Assembly: GCA_900465665.1 (NCBI GenBank)
Contig: UBJO01000009.1
Span: forward strand, 1-64,000
Length of the DNA stretch: 64,000 nt
Direction of reading: 5' to 3'
Source of the DNA: Hyphomicrobiales bacterium
GTDB lineage: Bacteria; Pseudomonadota; Alphaproteobacteria; Rhizobiales; Rhizobiaceae
Part shown: positions 32,542-40,835 of the stretch, one piece after another
How the letters are laid out: the number at the start of each line of letters is the position of its first letter
How positions within the stretch are numbered: position 1 is the stretch's first letter
Translations under genes and position numbers: made by a program
The notes under the pieces: model-generated
What the model saw: the letters and a program-made list of their open reading frames with translations, nothing else
Databases searched by the model: none
Told to the model about the DNA's origin: nothing

Positions 32542-33558
32542 TCAGGCAGAAAGTTCGGTTGGGCGGGCGATGGAACGTTCGTCGGGGGCATTGCCGTCGA
32601 GAACGCTGATGATGTGCTGGGCGGCGATCACGGCCATCGCATCGGCGGAACCGTAGGTCACGCCGCCGATATGAGGTGTCGCGATCAGGGTGTTGAGTGC
32701 CCAGAGCGGGCTGTCGAGCGACGGCGGTTCGGTTGCGAAACTGTCGAGCGCAGCACCGGCTACCGTGCCGTTCGAAAGCGCCTCGGCAAGATCGGCCTCG
32801 TTGATGATCCCGCCGCGGGCGGTATTGACCAATACGGCGGTCTTTTTCATCAGCGACAGCCGGCGCGCATCGATGAGATCGCGGGTCTGTGCGGTCAGCG
32901 GGCAATGGATGCTCAGGATGTCGAGGCCGGGCAGCATGGCGTCAACATCATCGGCCACGACGAAACCGTCTACCGAGGCTGCGGCCGGCGCGTAGGGGTC
33001 GTAGACCACGACCTCCATGCCGAGTGCCTCGGCCATGCGCGCCGTCTCACGGCCGATCCCGCCATATCCGATCAGGCCGATCGTCGCACCGAGGAAATCC
33101 CTGCCGATGAAGGTGGGCTTCGGCCACTCGCCGCCCTTGACGGCCTTGTCGAGCGGCGCGATTTCCTTGACCAATGCCAGGGCCAGCGCGATCGTGTGTT
33201 CGGCAACCGCGCGGGAATTGGATCCCATCGCGCGAAGAACCGGTATGCCGAGCTTCGCCGCGGCGGTGATATCGACGTTGTCGACCCCAACTCCGTGTTT
33301 GGCGATCACCTTGAGGCGGGGCGATGCGGCGATGACCTCCTCATTGATCTTGCCCTGTCGCACCATGAAGCCGTCGATCTTCAGGTCCGCAGCCCGTTTC
33401 GCCACCACGTCCGACGGGTCGTAGGGCGGCGAAAAGAACACGTCCACATCGTGGTCGTTGAGAAGACGGATAGCTTTTTCGGCGATCCTGTTGTGGCTCA
33501 CGAGGATGCGACGGCCACGCTGGCCGTACCGCTCTCCCTGGATAATGTCGTGGGTCAT
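32542..33558 (-). CDS. D-isomer-specific 2-hydroxyacid dehydrogenase (SerA-like)
   Basis: This 338-residue protein has the NAD-binding GLIGYGGIGRETARM and the catalytic set: Arg in NTARGGIINE, Glu in the following stretch, and His in TPHIGG. It lacks the C-terminal ACT domain of biosynthetic phosphoglycerate dehydrogenase, and a serA role is unlikely in this operon. It probably interconverts a 2-hydroxyacid and a 2-oxoacid, for example reducing glyoxylate or pyruvate formed by the lyases. Its start overlaps the upstream stop by 4 bases. Confidence 0.88.
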   Translation of the reverse strand: MTHDIIQGERYGQRGRRILVSHNRIAEKAIRLLNDHDVDVFFSPPYDPSDVVAKRAADLKIDGFMVRQGKINEEVIAASPRLKVIAKHGVGVDNVDITAAAKLGIPVLRAMGSNSRAVAEHTIALALALVKEIAPLDKAVKGGEWPKPTFIGRDFLGATIGLIGYGGIGRETARMAEALGMEVVVYDPYAPAAASVDGFVVADDVDAMLPGLDILSIHCPLTAQTRDLIDARRLSLMKKTAVLVNTARGGIINEADLAEALSNGTVAGAALDSFATEPPSLDSPLWALNTLIATPHIGGVTYGSADAMAVIAAQHIISVLDGNAPDERSIARPTELSA

Positions 33559-34403
33559 GTGCCGGCCCGCCCTTTCTCAAGTCTTGCGAGAAGTTTTTCC
33601 GCCCGGGTTACGATCGGGGCATCGACGAATTTTCCGTCCAGCATGAAGGCGCCACGACCGGCCGAAGCATTCTCAATATTCGCCGCGACAACCTTGCGGG
33701 CCCATTCCACCTCGGCCTCGTTCGGCGCGAAGCATTCGTTGAGGATCGGCACGACGGACGGGTGAATGCAGCTTGCGCCGTCGAAGCCGAAATCCCGCGC
33801 TTCAAGTGCGGCTGCGCGCAATGCGTCCTTGTCGACAAAATCAACGGTCGTCCGCAACATGCCGAAAGACAGGATCCCGGCCTCCTTGGCGGCATAGTGG
33901 ATCATCAGCTTCGGCACGCGCAGCACTTCCGGTGTTGGCTTGGCGTTCATTGCGGTCGCCAGATCCTCGCCGCCGGCGGTCAGCCCGATCACCCGTGGCG
34001 CCTGCGCAATGGCGCGAACCTCGAACAGGCCGGTCATGTCCTCGATCAGCGGCACGAAGGCGACAGGGGAGCGGCCGTGCTCATGCGGCTCAAGACCGCC
34101 AGAGAGCCGCGCGAGTAGCCCGGCATCGCTCACCTTGGGAATATAAAGCGCGTCCGCCCCTGCCCGCGTCGCCGCCGCGGCATCCTCAGGCAGCCGGTCC
34201 GACTGGTTGATCCGCACGAAAACCTGGCAGCCGCCCTTGCGGACTTCCGGCACCCAATGGGCAAGTCCGTCGCGCGCGTCGGTCTTGGCGGCTTCCGGCA
34301 CCGCGTCTTCCAGATCGATGATGACCACGTCGGCGCCGCGCTGCCCTGCCTTTTCGAGAAAGCGCGGTGCGTTGCCGGGAACGTAGAGCAGCGACGCGGT
34401 CAT
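33555..34403 (-). CDS. HpcH/HpaI (CitE-like) acyl-CoA lyase
   Basis: This is a 282-residue TIM-barrel lyase of the CitE family: SLLYVPGNAPRFLEKA, VIIDLEDAVPE with metal-binding acidic residues, and GFDGASCIHPSVVPILNECF. CitE-like proteins cleave malyl-, citramalyl- or similar hydroxyacyl-CoA to acetyl-CoA plus glyoxylate or pyruvate. It overlaps the CoA-transferase by 4 bases, which fits a sequence of CoA activation then cleavage. No alpha or gamma citrate-lyase subunits are present, so it is not citrate lyase proper. Confidence 0.9.
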   Translation of the reverse strand: MTASLLYVPGNAPRFLEKAGQRGADVVIIDLEDAVPEAAKTDARDGLAHWVPEVRKGGCQVFVRINQSDRLPEDAAAATRAGADALYIPKVSDAGLLARLSGGLEPHEHGRSPVAFVPLIEDMTGLFEVRAIAQAPRVIGLTAGGEDLATAMNAKPTPEVLRVPKLMIHYAAKEAGILSFGMLRTTVDFVDKDALRAAALEARDFGFDGASCIHPSVVPILNECFAPNEAEVEWARKVVAANIENASAGRGAFMLDGKFVDAPIVTRAEKLLARLEKGRAGT

Positions 34404-35605
34404 TGATCCGCCTCCAGTTCGTCGAGGCTCATGCCGATTTCCGCCAGAATGTCAGCCGTCTGCTCGCCGACGTCGGGCGCGGGATGACGGAAGCCACCCG
34501 GCGTCTGCGAGAGCCGGGGGAAGACATTGTGCTGCGGAAGGCTGCCGAGATCGGCATCCTCGACCTCGACCAGGATTTCCCGTTCGGCGAAATGACGATC
34601 GACGCTGATATCGGCGATGTCGTAGACCGGGCCGACCGTTGCGCCCGCACCGCGCATTTCTCCCAGCGCCTCGTCGCGGCTGCGGGTCAGGAACCACGCG
34701 CCAAGGGCTGCATCCACAAGCTCCCGATGCTTCACGCGCTCGGCATTGGTGGAGAAGCGCGGATCATCTTTCATGTCCGGGCGACCAATGATCTCGAAGA
34801 TCCGCATGGCGATGACCTGCGTCGATCCCGACAGCGCGACATATTTTCCGTCGCTGCACAGATAGACGTTGCGTGGCGAAACCGTATTCGACCCGGAACC
34901 GGAGCGCTGCTTGATCTTGCCGGTGACGCGATAGATCGAGGCCTCCGGCCCCAGCGAGGCGAAGATCGGCTCCAGCAGCGACAGGTCGATGACCTGTCCG
35001 GCCGCATCGCCGCGCAGACGCGCGAAAAGCGCCATCATCACGGCGTTGGCGCCGGTAAGGCCAGAGATCATGTCGGCCAGCGCCAGCGGCGGCAGCACCG
35101 GCTCACGATCCGGGAAGCCGGTGCGCGAGGCAAACCCACTCATCGCCTCGACGAGCGTTCCAAAACCGGGAAGCTTCGCGTAAGGCCCCGTCTGACCGAA
35201 GCCCGAAATGCGCACGATGATAAGCTTGGCGTTGAGCTCCAACAGGCTCTCTGGTGAAAGCCCCATTTCCTCCAGCGTGCCGGGCCGAAAATTCTCGATG
35301 AAGACATCGGCACCGGCAAGCAGGCGCTTCAGCGCTTCCAGCGCCTTCGGCCTGCGCAGGTTGAGAGCGATCGAACGCTTGTTGCGGCCATAGGTCTTCC
35401 AGTGCAGCGAGTGACCGTCGTCACGCCACTCGCGCAAGGCATCGCCCTGCGGTGGTTCGACCTTGATGACATCGGCGCCGAAATCGCCGAGCTGCAGCGA
35501 CAGCATGTTGCCAGCCACGACCCGGCTCAGATCGACGACGCGAATGCCGTGCAGCGGGCCCTTCTGCTCGGGGCGAAAGGAAATCGTCTGTCTTTTTTCA
35601 GCCAT
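34400..35605 (-). CDS. Family III CoA-transferase (CaiB/BaiF)
   Basis: This 401-residue protein has the family start VVDLSRVVAGNMLSLQLGDF, ADVIKVEPPQGD, the conserved FIENFRPGTLEEMGL and a candidate catalytic Asp in LALADMISGLTGANAV. Family III enzymes move CoA between carboxylic acids. It lies between the transporter ATPase gene and the CitE-like lyase and would activate the imported acid. The acid is not named by the sequence; malate-, citramalate- or itaconate-type acids are possible. Confidence 0.92.
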   Translation of the reverse strand: MAEKRQTISFRPEQKGPLHGIRVVDLSRVVAGNMLSLQLGDFGADVIKVEPPQGDALREWRDDGHSLHWKTYGRNKRSIALNLRRPKALEALKRLLAGADVFIENFRPGTLEEMGLSPESLLELNAKLIIVRISGFGQTGPYAKLPGFGTLVEAMSGFASRTGFPDREPVLPPLALADMISGLTGANAVMMALFARLRGDAAGQVIDLSLLEPIFASLGPEASIYRVTGKIKQRSGSGSNTVSPRNVYLCSDGKYVALSGSTQVIAMRIFEIIGRPDMKDDPRFSTNAERVKHRELVDAALGAWFLTRSRDEALGEMRGAGATVGPVYDIADISVDRHFAEREILVEVEDADLGSLPQHNVFPRLSQTPGGFRHPAPDVGEQTADILAEIGMSLDELEADQ

Positions 35606-35613
35606 CTAAAACC

Positions 35614-36690
35614 TCACTTGGCGCCCGGCTTGTCTGGGAATACCGCACAGTGTTCCTTGGGAAGGCGAACGAAGACGGTGTCTTCCTTCAGTTCGGACGG
35701 CGTCTGCATGCGGAAGTCGATCGAACCGGTGCGCACGGCGTATTGCCATACCGAACCGAGATAGGTGCGCTGCTCGATGGCGACCTTGAGCGTGTTAGCG
35801 CCGGCCTGCCCGACCACCTCGATCTTTTCCGGGCGAATCGCGACGACTACCGAACCGTCCTTTGCGGACGGTCCGGACGGTGTGGTAATTTCCGTGCCGT
35901 CGGCCAGGCGGATACGCGCCTGATCTGTGCCGCTCTCGATCATCGTGCCGTCGAAGAAGTTCGAGGAGCCGATGAAGTCTGCGACGAAACTGTCGGCCGG
36001 CCGCTCATAAATGTCACGCGGCGTGCCGAGCTGGCGCATGCGGCCCATGCTCATGACGGCGATGCGGTCGGAAACCGCGAGCGCCTCGGCCTGGTCGTGG
36101 GTGACGTAGATGGTGGTGACGTTCAGCCGTTCCTGCAATTCGCGCAACCAGACGCGGGCTCGCTCGCGCAGCTTTGCGTCGAGGTTCGACAGCGGCTCGT
36201 CGAGGAGCAGGAGCGGCGGGCGATAGACGAGCGCGCGCGCCAGCGCGACGCGCTGCTGCTGGCCGCCGGACAGTTCGAACGGATAACGCTCGGCATAGGG
36301 CAGCATCTCCACGAGGCCGAGCGCTTCCTTGATGCGTTCGTCACGCTCCGCCCGGCCCAGCTTACGCAGGACCAGCGGGAAAGCGAGGTTTTCGGCCACC
36401 GTCTTGTGCGGCCAGAGTGCATAGGACTGGAAGACGAGGCCGATATTACGCTTTTCCGGCGGCACGGTGTTGCGCTCATTTCCATCGAAGAGCACCCGGT
36501 CACCAACCCGGATCGTGCCGGAGGTCGCGTGGTTAAGGCCGGCCACCGCGAAAAGCGAGGTGGACTTGCCACATCCGGACGGGCCGAGCAGGGTCAGGAA
36601 TTCGCCCGAGGCCACATGGATGTTGAGATTGTCGACGGCCGTGACGGCCCCGTATTTGATGGTGAGGTTCTGGAGAACGAGATCAGCCAT
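35614..36690 (-). CDS. ABC transporter ATP-binding protein, FbpC/PotA-like
   Basis: This 358-residue ATPase has a Walker A (GPSGCGKSTS), a signature (LSGGQQQRVALARAL), a Walker B (LLLLDEPLSN), a switch His (YVTHDQAEA) and a C-terminal TOBE region. The start MADLVLQ lies inside the permease gene, overlapping it by 8 bases; longer upstream frames are only shadows of the permease. It energises the FbpAB-type importer of this operon. Confidence 0.93.
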   Translation of the reverse strand: MADLVLQNLTIKYGAVTAVDNLNIHVASGEFLTLLGPSGCGKSTSLFAVAGLNHATSGTIRVGDRVLFDGNERNTVPPEKRNIGLVFQSYALWPHKTVAENLAFPLVLRKLGRAERDERIKEALGLVEMLPYAERYPFELSGGQQQRVALARALVYRPPLLLLDEPLSNLDAKLRERARVWLRELQERLNVTTIYVTHDQAEALAVSDRIAVMSMGRMRQLGTPRDIYERPADSFVADFIGSSNFFDGTMIESGTDQARIRLADGTEITTPSGPSAKDGSVVVAIRPEKIEVVGQAGANTLKVAIEQRTYLGSVWQYAVRTGSIDFRMQTPSELKEDTVFVRLPKEHCAVFPDKPGAK

Positions 36691-38401
36691 AGATTTTGGC
36701 TCCCATGACACGGCGCGCCAGAATGACGAAGGCCGCGGTAATGACGACTTGGATGGTGGCGAGGGCCGAGACCGGACCGTTGTCGCCCTGGGCGACAAGC
36801 TGCAGCATGGTGGTGCCGATGATTTCCGAGCCCGGCTGGTAGAGGAAAGCTGCCGTGACGTATTCCTTGAAGAAGTGGATGAACAGCAGCGCATAACAGC
36901 TGAACAGTGCCGGCTTGAGGATCGGCACGATGATGCGCGTCACCGTCGTCCACCAGTCGGCGCCGGAAATGCGAGCGCCGCGATCCAGCTCTTCTCCCAC
37001 CTGGGCAAGCGCTGGGGCGATGGCGCCGAAACCGACCGGGATGTAGCGTATCATGAAGGCGAGGATCAGCACGATGATGGTGCCGCGGATAACATCGGCT
37101 CCCGGCAGCCAGATTACGGCATAAAAGAAGCCGAGACCGGCGATGATGCCCGGAAGCGACCGCGGGAAGAGCGCAATATATTCTAGCGCCCGGCTGTGAC
37201 GGAAGTCGGACCGCCGCGCCACGAGGGCGATGACGAGGATGAAGCAGGTACCGATCGCAGCGCCGACCGTGGCGACCACGACGGAGTTGATGATCGACCG
37301 CACATAGGTGGCCGACGACAGGACATGTTCGAAATTTGCCGGGGTCAGAACCTTCCAGACCGGGATGAGCGGTGTCAGGAAGCTGACCGCCGAGCGCAGG
37401 AAGATGCCGCCGAAGATCGCGATGATGGTGAAGAAGATGAAGGCGAAGACGAACAGGAAGGCCGGCCAGCGCCAGGCACCGAGATCCAGTGTGGAGGGAC
37501 GGCTCGCCTTGCCGCGCACAGTCACGAACCGGCCGGAAGACTTCATCAGATAGCCTTGCAACCAGACGAGGAAGGCGACGATGACGAGCAGGATGACCGC
37601 AGCGGCGCCGACGATGCCGTATTCCGGCCGAACGGCGGCATTGATGCCGGCATTGTAGAGAAAGGTTGTGACCGTCTGGATGCCGGACGGACCGCCGAAC
37701 AGCAGCGGAATGGCGAGCATTTCGATGCCAACCACGAAGTTCAGAACGGCCGAATAGATGATCGCCGGGCGGATCATCGGAATGGTGACTGACCACAGCG
37801 CCCGGAACGGGCCGGCGCCGTTAGAGCGCGCGGCGTCTTCCAGCAGGGGATCGGCCTTTGTGACGGCCGCAAGGCACATCAGATAGGTGAGCGGCGCCTG
37901 GCTGAGGCCGGCGACGACCCCCATGCCGGTGACGCTGTAGAGCGTCCAGGGCGCACCGCCAAGATAGGTTTTGGCGGCAAGCGTCATGAAGCCCGACGGG
38001 CCATACATGGTGAACCAGCCGAAAGCGATGACGAGATTGGAGACGAACAGCGGCCAGATGAACACTTCGCCCAGCCATTTGCGGCCCGGAAGGTTAGTTC
38101 GGCCGACCAGCACGGCCATGATCGCGCCGAAGATTTGCGCGACGACCATGGTGAGGGCGCCGAAATACAATGTGTTGAAGAACACGCCCAGCATGCCCGG
38201 CTCGTTGACCAAGCGCGTGAAATTGCCCAGCGTCAGAGCCGCCGAATTGTCGTAGAGCGGCTTGTCGAGAAAGGCCTGGAAGAGGATCGGAGCGATCGGG
38301 CCGATCACGAGGACCGTGGTCAGGGCAGCAACGCCCCAGTAGATCGCACGCGACCGGTCTACCCCCGGCCCGACCGTGCCGGTGTGGCTGATATCCGTCA
38401 T
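36683..38401 (-). CDS. ABC transporter fused permease, FbpB-like
   Basis: This is a 572-residue protein with about twelve membrane helices in two halves, each with an EAA-type loop (LLEDAARSNGAGPFRALWSV and LDRGARISGADWWTTVTRII). Two permease domains in one chain are usual for the ferric/organophosphonate-type (FbpB/PhnV-like) class. It follows the binding-protein gene after a GC-rich hairpin region and overlaps the ATPase gene. Confidence 0.92.
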   Translation of the reverse strand: MTDISHTGTVGPGVDRSRAIYWGVAALTTVLVIGPIAPILFQAFLDKPLYDNSAALTLGNFTRLVNEPGMLGVFFNTLYFGALTMVVAQIFGAIMAVLVGRTNLPGRKWLGEVFIWPLFVSNLVIAFGWFTMYGPSGFMTLAAKTYLGGAPWTLYSVTGMGVVAGLSQAPLTYLMCLAAVTKADPLLEDAARSNGAGPFRALWSVTIPMIRPAIIYSAVLNFVVGIEMLAIPLLFGGPSGIQTVTTFLYNAGINAAVRPEYGIVGAAAVILLVIVAFLVWLQGYLMKSSGRFVTVRGKASRPSTLDLGAWRWPAFLFVFAFIFFTIIAIFGGIFLRSAVSFLTPLIPVWKVLTPANFEHVLSSATYVRSIINSVVVATVGAAIGTCFILVIALVARRSDFRHSRALEYIALFPRSLPGIIAGLGFFYAVIWLPGADVIRGTIIVLILAFMIRYIPVGFGAIAPALAQVGEELDRGARISGADWWTTVTRIIVPILKPALFSCYALLFIHFFKEYVTAAFLYQPGSEIIGTTMLQLVAQGDNGPVSALATIQVVITAAFVILARRVMGAKIYG

Positions 38402-38424
38402 CTAATTATCCTGTCGGGTTTGGC

Positions 38425-38464
38425 GGGAGGGCCAGGGCCCTCCCCGGCCGGCCGCTTGGCCGGC
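38425..38464 (-). terminator. Tandem GC-rich hairpins between binding-protein and permease genes
   Basis: GGGAGGGCC-AG-GGCCCTCCC (38425-38444) has 9-base arms, and GCCGGCC-GCTT-GGCCGGC (38447-38464) has 7-base arms. They lie between the stop of the solute-binding-protein gene (38515) and the permease start (38401). No T-run follows, so they are more likely mRNA-processing or partial-attenuation structures that raise the binding protein over the membrane parts than full terminators. Confidence 0.55.
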
Positions 38465-38514
38465 GGTTCTGCATGCATCTGGGTGCCGGCCGCCCGTGAC
38501 GTGCCGGCCGCCCC

Positions 38515-39624
38515 TTACTTGCCGGCGATCGCCGCATTCCACTTCTGCACGAAGGGACCGGCTTCGGTGATCAGGCGCTGGTCGAACCCTGCGACGATCA
38601 TGTTGTCATTGCCGACGATGCCGCCGATTTTCTGGAAGGTGTAGCGAACCTGATCTTCCGGAACGTCCTCGCGATAGGGTACGAGACCGCCCTTGCCGAC
38701 CAGCGTCTGGCCTTCCTTGCTGAGCGCATAATCGACGAAAAGCTTCGCCGAATTCGGGTTGGCAGCGCCCTTCGGGATGCCCATGCCGCGCAGCATCATG
38801 ATCGTGCCGTCGTCAGGAAATGCAAATCCGAGGATTTCGCCACCCGGCTGTTCCAGGCGCGGGAAAATGGTGATGCCGGAAACGGCGATGCCCATCAGAT
38901 ATTCGCCGGTGGCGATCTTCTCGTTCATCGGACCACCGGAGGTCTCGCCACGGATCATCGGGCCGATCTTTCGCAGCGCGTCCCAGCCCGCATCGCCCTT
39001 TTTGTCCATGAAGGCCCACCAGGCGGTCAGGCCGAAGCTGTTTCGGGCAGCGTCATAGGTGGTGATATGGCCCTTGAACGTATCCGGATCCTTGGTGGCG
39101 GCCGTCACGAGCGAGGCAAATCCCTTAGGGCGCTGGTTGTCGGTGAGAAGCGCCTTGTTGTAGGTGATGACCAGCGGGTCGGCGGACATCACGTTGATGC
39201 CCGGATAGGGATGGCCGAAAGCCGGCAGATGCGCCAGTTCGGGGCTTTCGTAGGGGTCCATCTGGCCATCCTTGCCGTAGGCGGCCCAGCGATCGTTGGC
39301 GCCGGAGACGAGAATGTCGGCAGTGCGGGCGCTGGAGCCCTTTTCGGCCTCCCAGCGCGAGTGGACGGTGCCGGAACCGAGATCGACGGTCTCGACCTTG
39401 ATCCACGGGAACTTGGCGTTGAAACCCTTAAGCAGTGGCTGCCAGTTGTTGTCCGCCATGTTCGAATAGATCATGACGCCGCTTTCCTTGCGGGAGCCCT
39501 CGATGATCTTGGAATATTCAGGCGGATAATAGGCAGGCACTTCCTGAGAATGAGCCAAAGGCGCGCCAAAGCCCGCAATACCCGCGGTCAATGCCGCCAC
39601 GACTGAAAATGCAGTAAATTTCAT
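38515..39624 (-). CDS. ABC transporter solute-binding protein, FbpA-like
   Basis: This 369-residue protein has a Sec signal peptide (MKFTAFSVVAALTAGIAGFG, cleavage near AHSQE). The mature part is of the COG1840 type (SGVMIYSNMADNN, DILVSGANDRWAAY, GIPKGAANPNSAKLFVDYAL). That family includes ferric, phosphonate and organic-acid binders. The catabolic enzymes downstream argue for an organic acid rather than iron here. It is the first structural gene of the operon, 3 bases after the regulator stop. Confidence 0.9.
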   Translation of the reverse strand: MKFTAFSVVAALTAGIAGFGAPLAHSQEVPAYYPPEYSKIIEGSRKESGVMIYSNMADNNWQPLLKGFNAKFPWIKVETVDLGSGTVHSRWEAEKGSSARTADILVSGANDRWAAYGKDGQMDPYESPELAHLPAFGHPYPGINVMSADPLVITYNKALLTDNQRPKGFASLVTAATKDPDTFKGHITTYDAARNSFGLTAWWAFMDKKGDAGWDALRKIGPMIRGETSGGPMNEKIATGEYLMGIAVSGITIFPRLEQPGGEILGFAFPDDGTIMMLRGMGIPKGAANPNSAKLFVDYALSKEGQTLVGKGGLVPYREDVPEDQVRYTFQKIGGIVGNDNMIVAGFDQRLITEAGPFVQKWNAAIAGK

Positions 39625-39627
39625 TCC

Positions 39628-40380
39628 TTACCTCCCTTTGGAAACGCGACGACCGCGCCGCGCCAGCTCCTCACTGATCGCGATGGCGGTTTCCCGAACG
39701 ACTTCGCAGATGCGATCGGAATTGCTGATGAACCGGCTTTGCGGGCCGGAAATATTGAGCGCAGCAATGGCTTTGCCGCTCGCCTCGACAATGGGCGCGG
39801 CGGCGCCGGCGGCGCCTTCCATCACACCCATGGCGTTGAAATGAAATCCTGCCGTGCGCGCAGTGGCAACCGAGCTTTCCAATGCCGTTCTGTCCTCGGA
39901 TGACAGCCCGGCGGCGACGGCATAACCATCGACCTCGGCGTCGCTTGCCGCGGCGAGCAGCACGATACCGCTGGCCACCTTGTGTGCCGGGCGCGTTCGG
40001 CCAATGTCGCGGTCGTAAAGAATTTCCCGCTTGGGAAGGACCTTGTTGAGATATCGGATGTCATGCCCCTCAAGCACGGCCACAAAGCCGCTTTCCCCGG
40101 TCGTCTGAACCGCTTCGGAGAGATAAGGCGAGACCAGCGCAATTAGGGCACCGTAGTTGCGCCCATCGGGGGACACTTCGCCCGGCAACCGCTGCAACTC
40201 GTATTCGCCATTGGCGAGACGGCGAATGTATCCGCGTTCAGCCAGCGACTGAAGCATCAGAAGAGTGCTCGACTTCGGCATGGCCAAAGCCGCTGCGATT
40301 TCGGAAAGGCTTGCCGCCTCTGCCGAAGCTGCAAACCATTCGATCATATCCAAGACACGCTCGACTCCACGGCCGCTCAC
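39628..40380 (-). CDS. IclR-family transcriptional regulator
   Basis: This is a 250-residue regulator. The N-terminal winged helix is at about residues 5-70 (SLSEIAAALAMPKSSTLLML) and the IclR effector domain follows (GALIALVSPYLSEAV to the end). GGGAGG six bases before the GTG at 40380 fixes the start. A TTG 21 bases further upstream would lie inside the palindromic operator and has no ribosome site. It heads the operon and probably represses it by binding the palindrome at 40395-40412, with the substrate or a product as inducer. Confidence 0.9.
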   Translation of the reverse strand: MSGRGVERVLDMIEWFAASAEAASLSEIAAALAMPKSSTLLMLQSLAERGYIRRLANGEYELQRLPGEVSPDGRNYGALIALVSPYLSEAVQTTGESGFVAVLEGHDIRYLNKVLPKREILYDRDIGRTRPAHKVASGIVLLAAASDAEVDGYAVAAGLSSEDRTALESSVATARTAGFHFNAMGVMEGAAGAAAPIVEASGKAIAALNISGPQSRFISNSDRICEVVRETAIAISEELARRGRRVSKGR

Positions 40381-40394
40381 TGCTATCCTCCCAT

Positions 40395-40412
40395 CGTTCA
40401 ATATATTGAACG
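40395..40412. promoter_or_regulatory. Perfect 18-bp palindrome, probable IclR operator
   Basis: CGTTCAATATATTGAACG is a perfect palindrome 14 bases upstream of the iclR-type start codon. IclR-family operators are often short AT-centred palindromes of this shape. The position suits autorepression and control of the whole downstream operon. Confidence 0.75.
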
Positions 40413-40835
40413 AATTCAGGATATTGCACTACTTCGCACCAGTCAAGGCGGCTATGCCTGGTTCCTGTTGAGAATTTGGCGATCGATGCCGAAACCAAAC
40501 CAAACAATGGCGGTTCGCGCTGCCGATCCGGCTACGAGCGGAAACAAAATTCATGCATGTCAGCAATGCTTGCTGCTACCCAATCACGAGCGCTTGCTCG
40601 AAGACCAACTTACTGGACGCGTGCAAACATCTCTTCACGCGGCGGACCGGCAAGTTCGAGGGTGAGAGCGTGTTTCAGGCAGAGGAAGCTCCAATCAACC
40701 CGACGCTGGTATCCGCGTCGATCTGACGAGAATCGACGACCAGAAGTGACGAGGCTCAAGTTTGGTCGCCTTTTGAATTAAAAATGGACGGCTCTATGCT
40801 TTAAACTGGACGAAGCATGAGTTAAGAATGGCCGC
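40413..40835. other. Intergenic stretch without a recognisable gene
   Basis: These 423 bases lie between the IclR operator and the ATPase gene. They hold the operon promoter on the minus strand and presumably the ATPase promoter on the plus strand. Base composition falls to AT-rich in the last 60 bases. Short frames here lack ribosome sites and look random. I see no IS end or strong hairpin. Confidence 0.4.

Noticed and set aside
32542..33558. Biosynthetic serA (phosphoglycerate dehydrogenase)
   Set aside because: It lacks an ACT domain and is embedded in a catabolic operon, so a general 2-hydroxyacid dehydrogenase is the safer call.
38515..39624. Iron-specific FbpA function
   Set aside because: The family is broad and the operon holds organic-acid enzymes, so naming iron as substrate is not supported.
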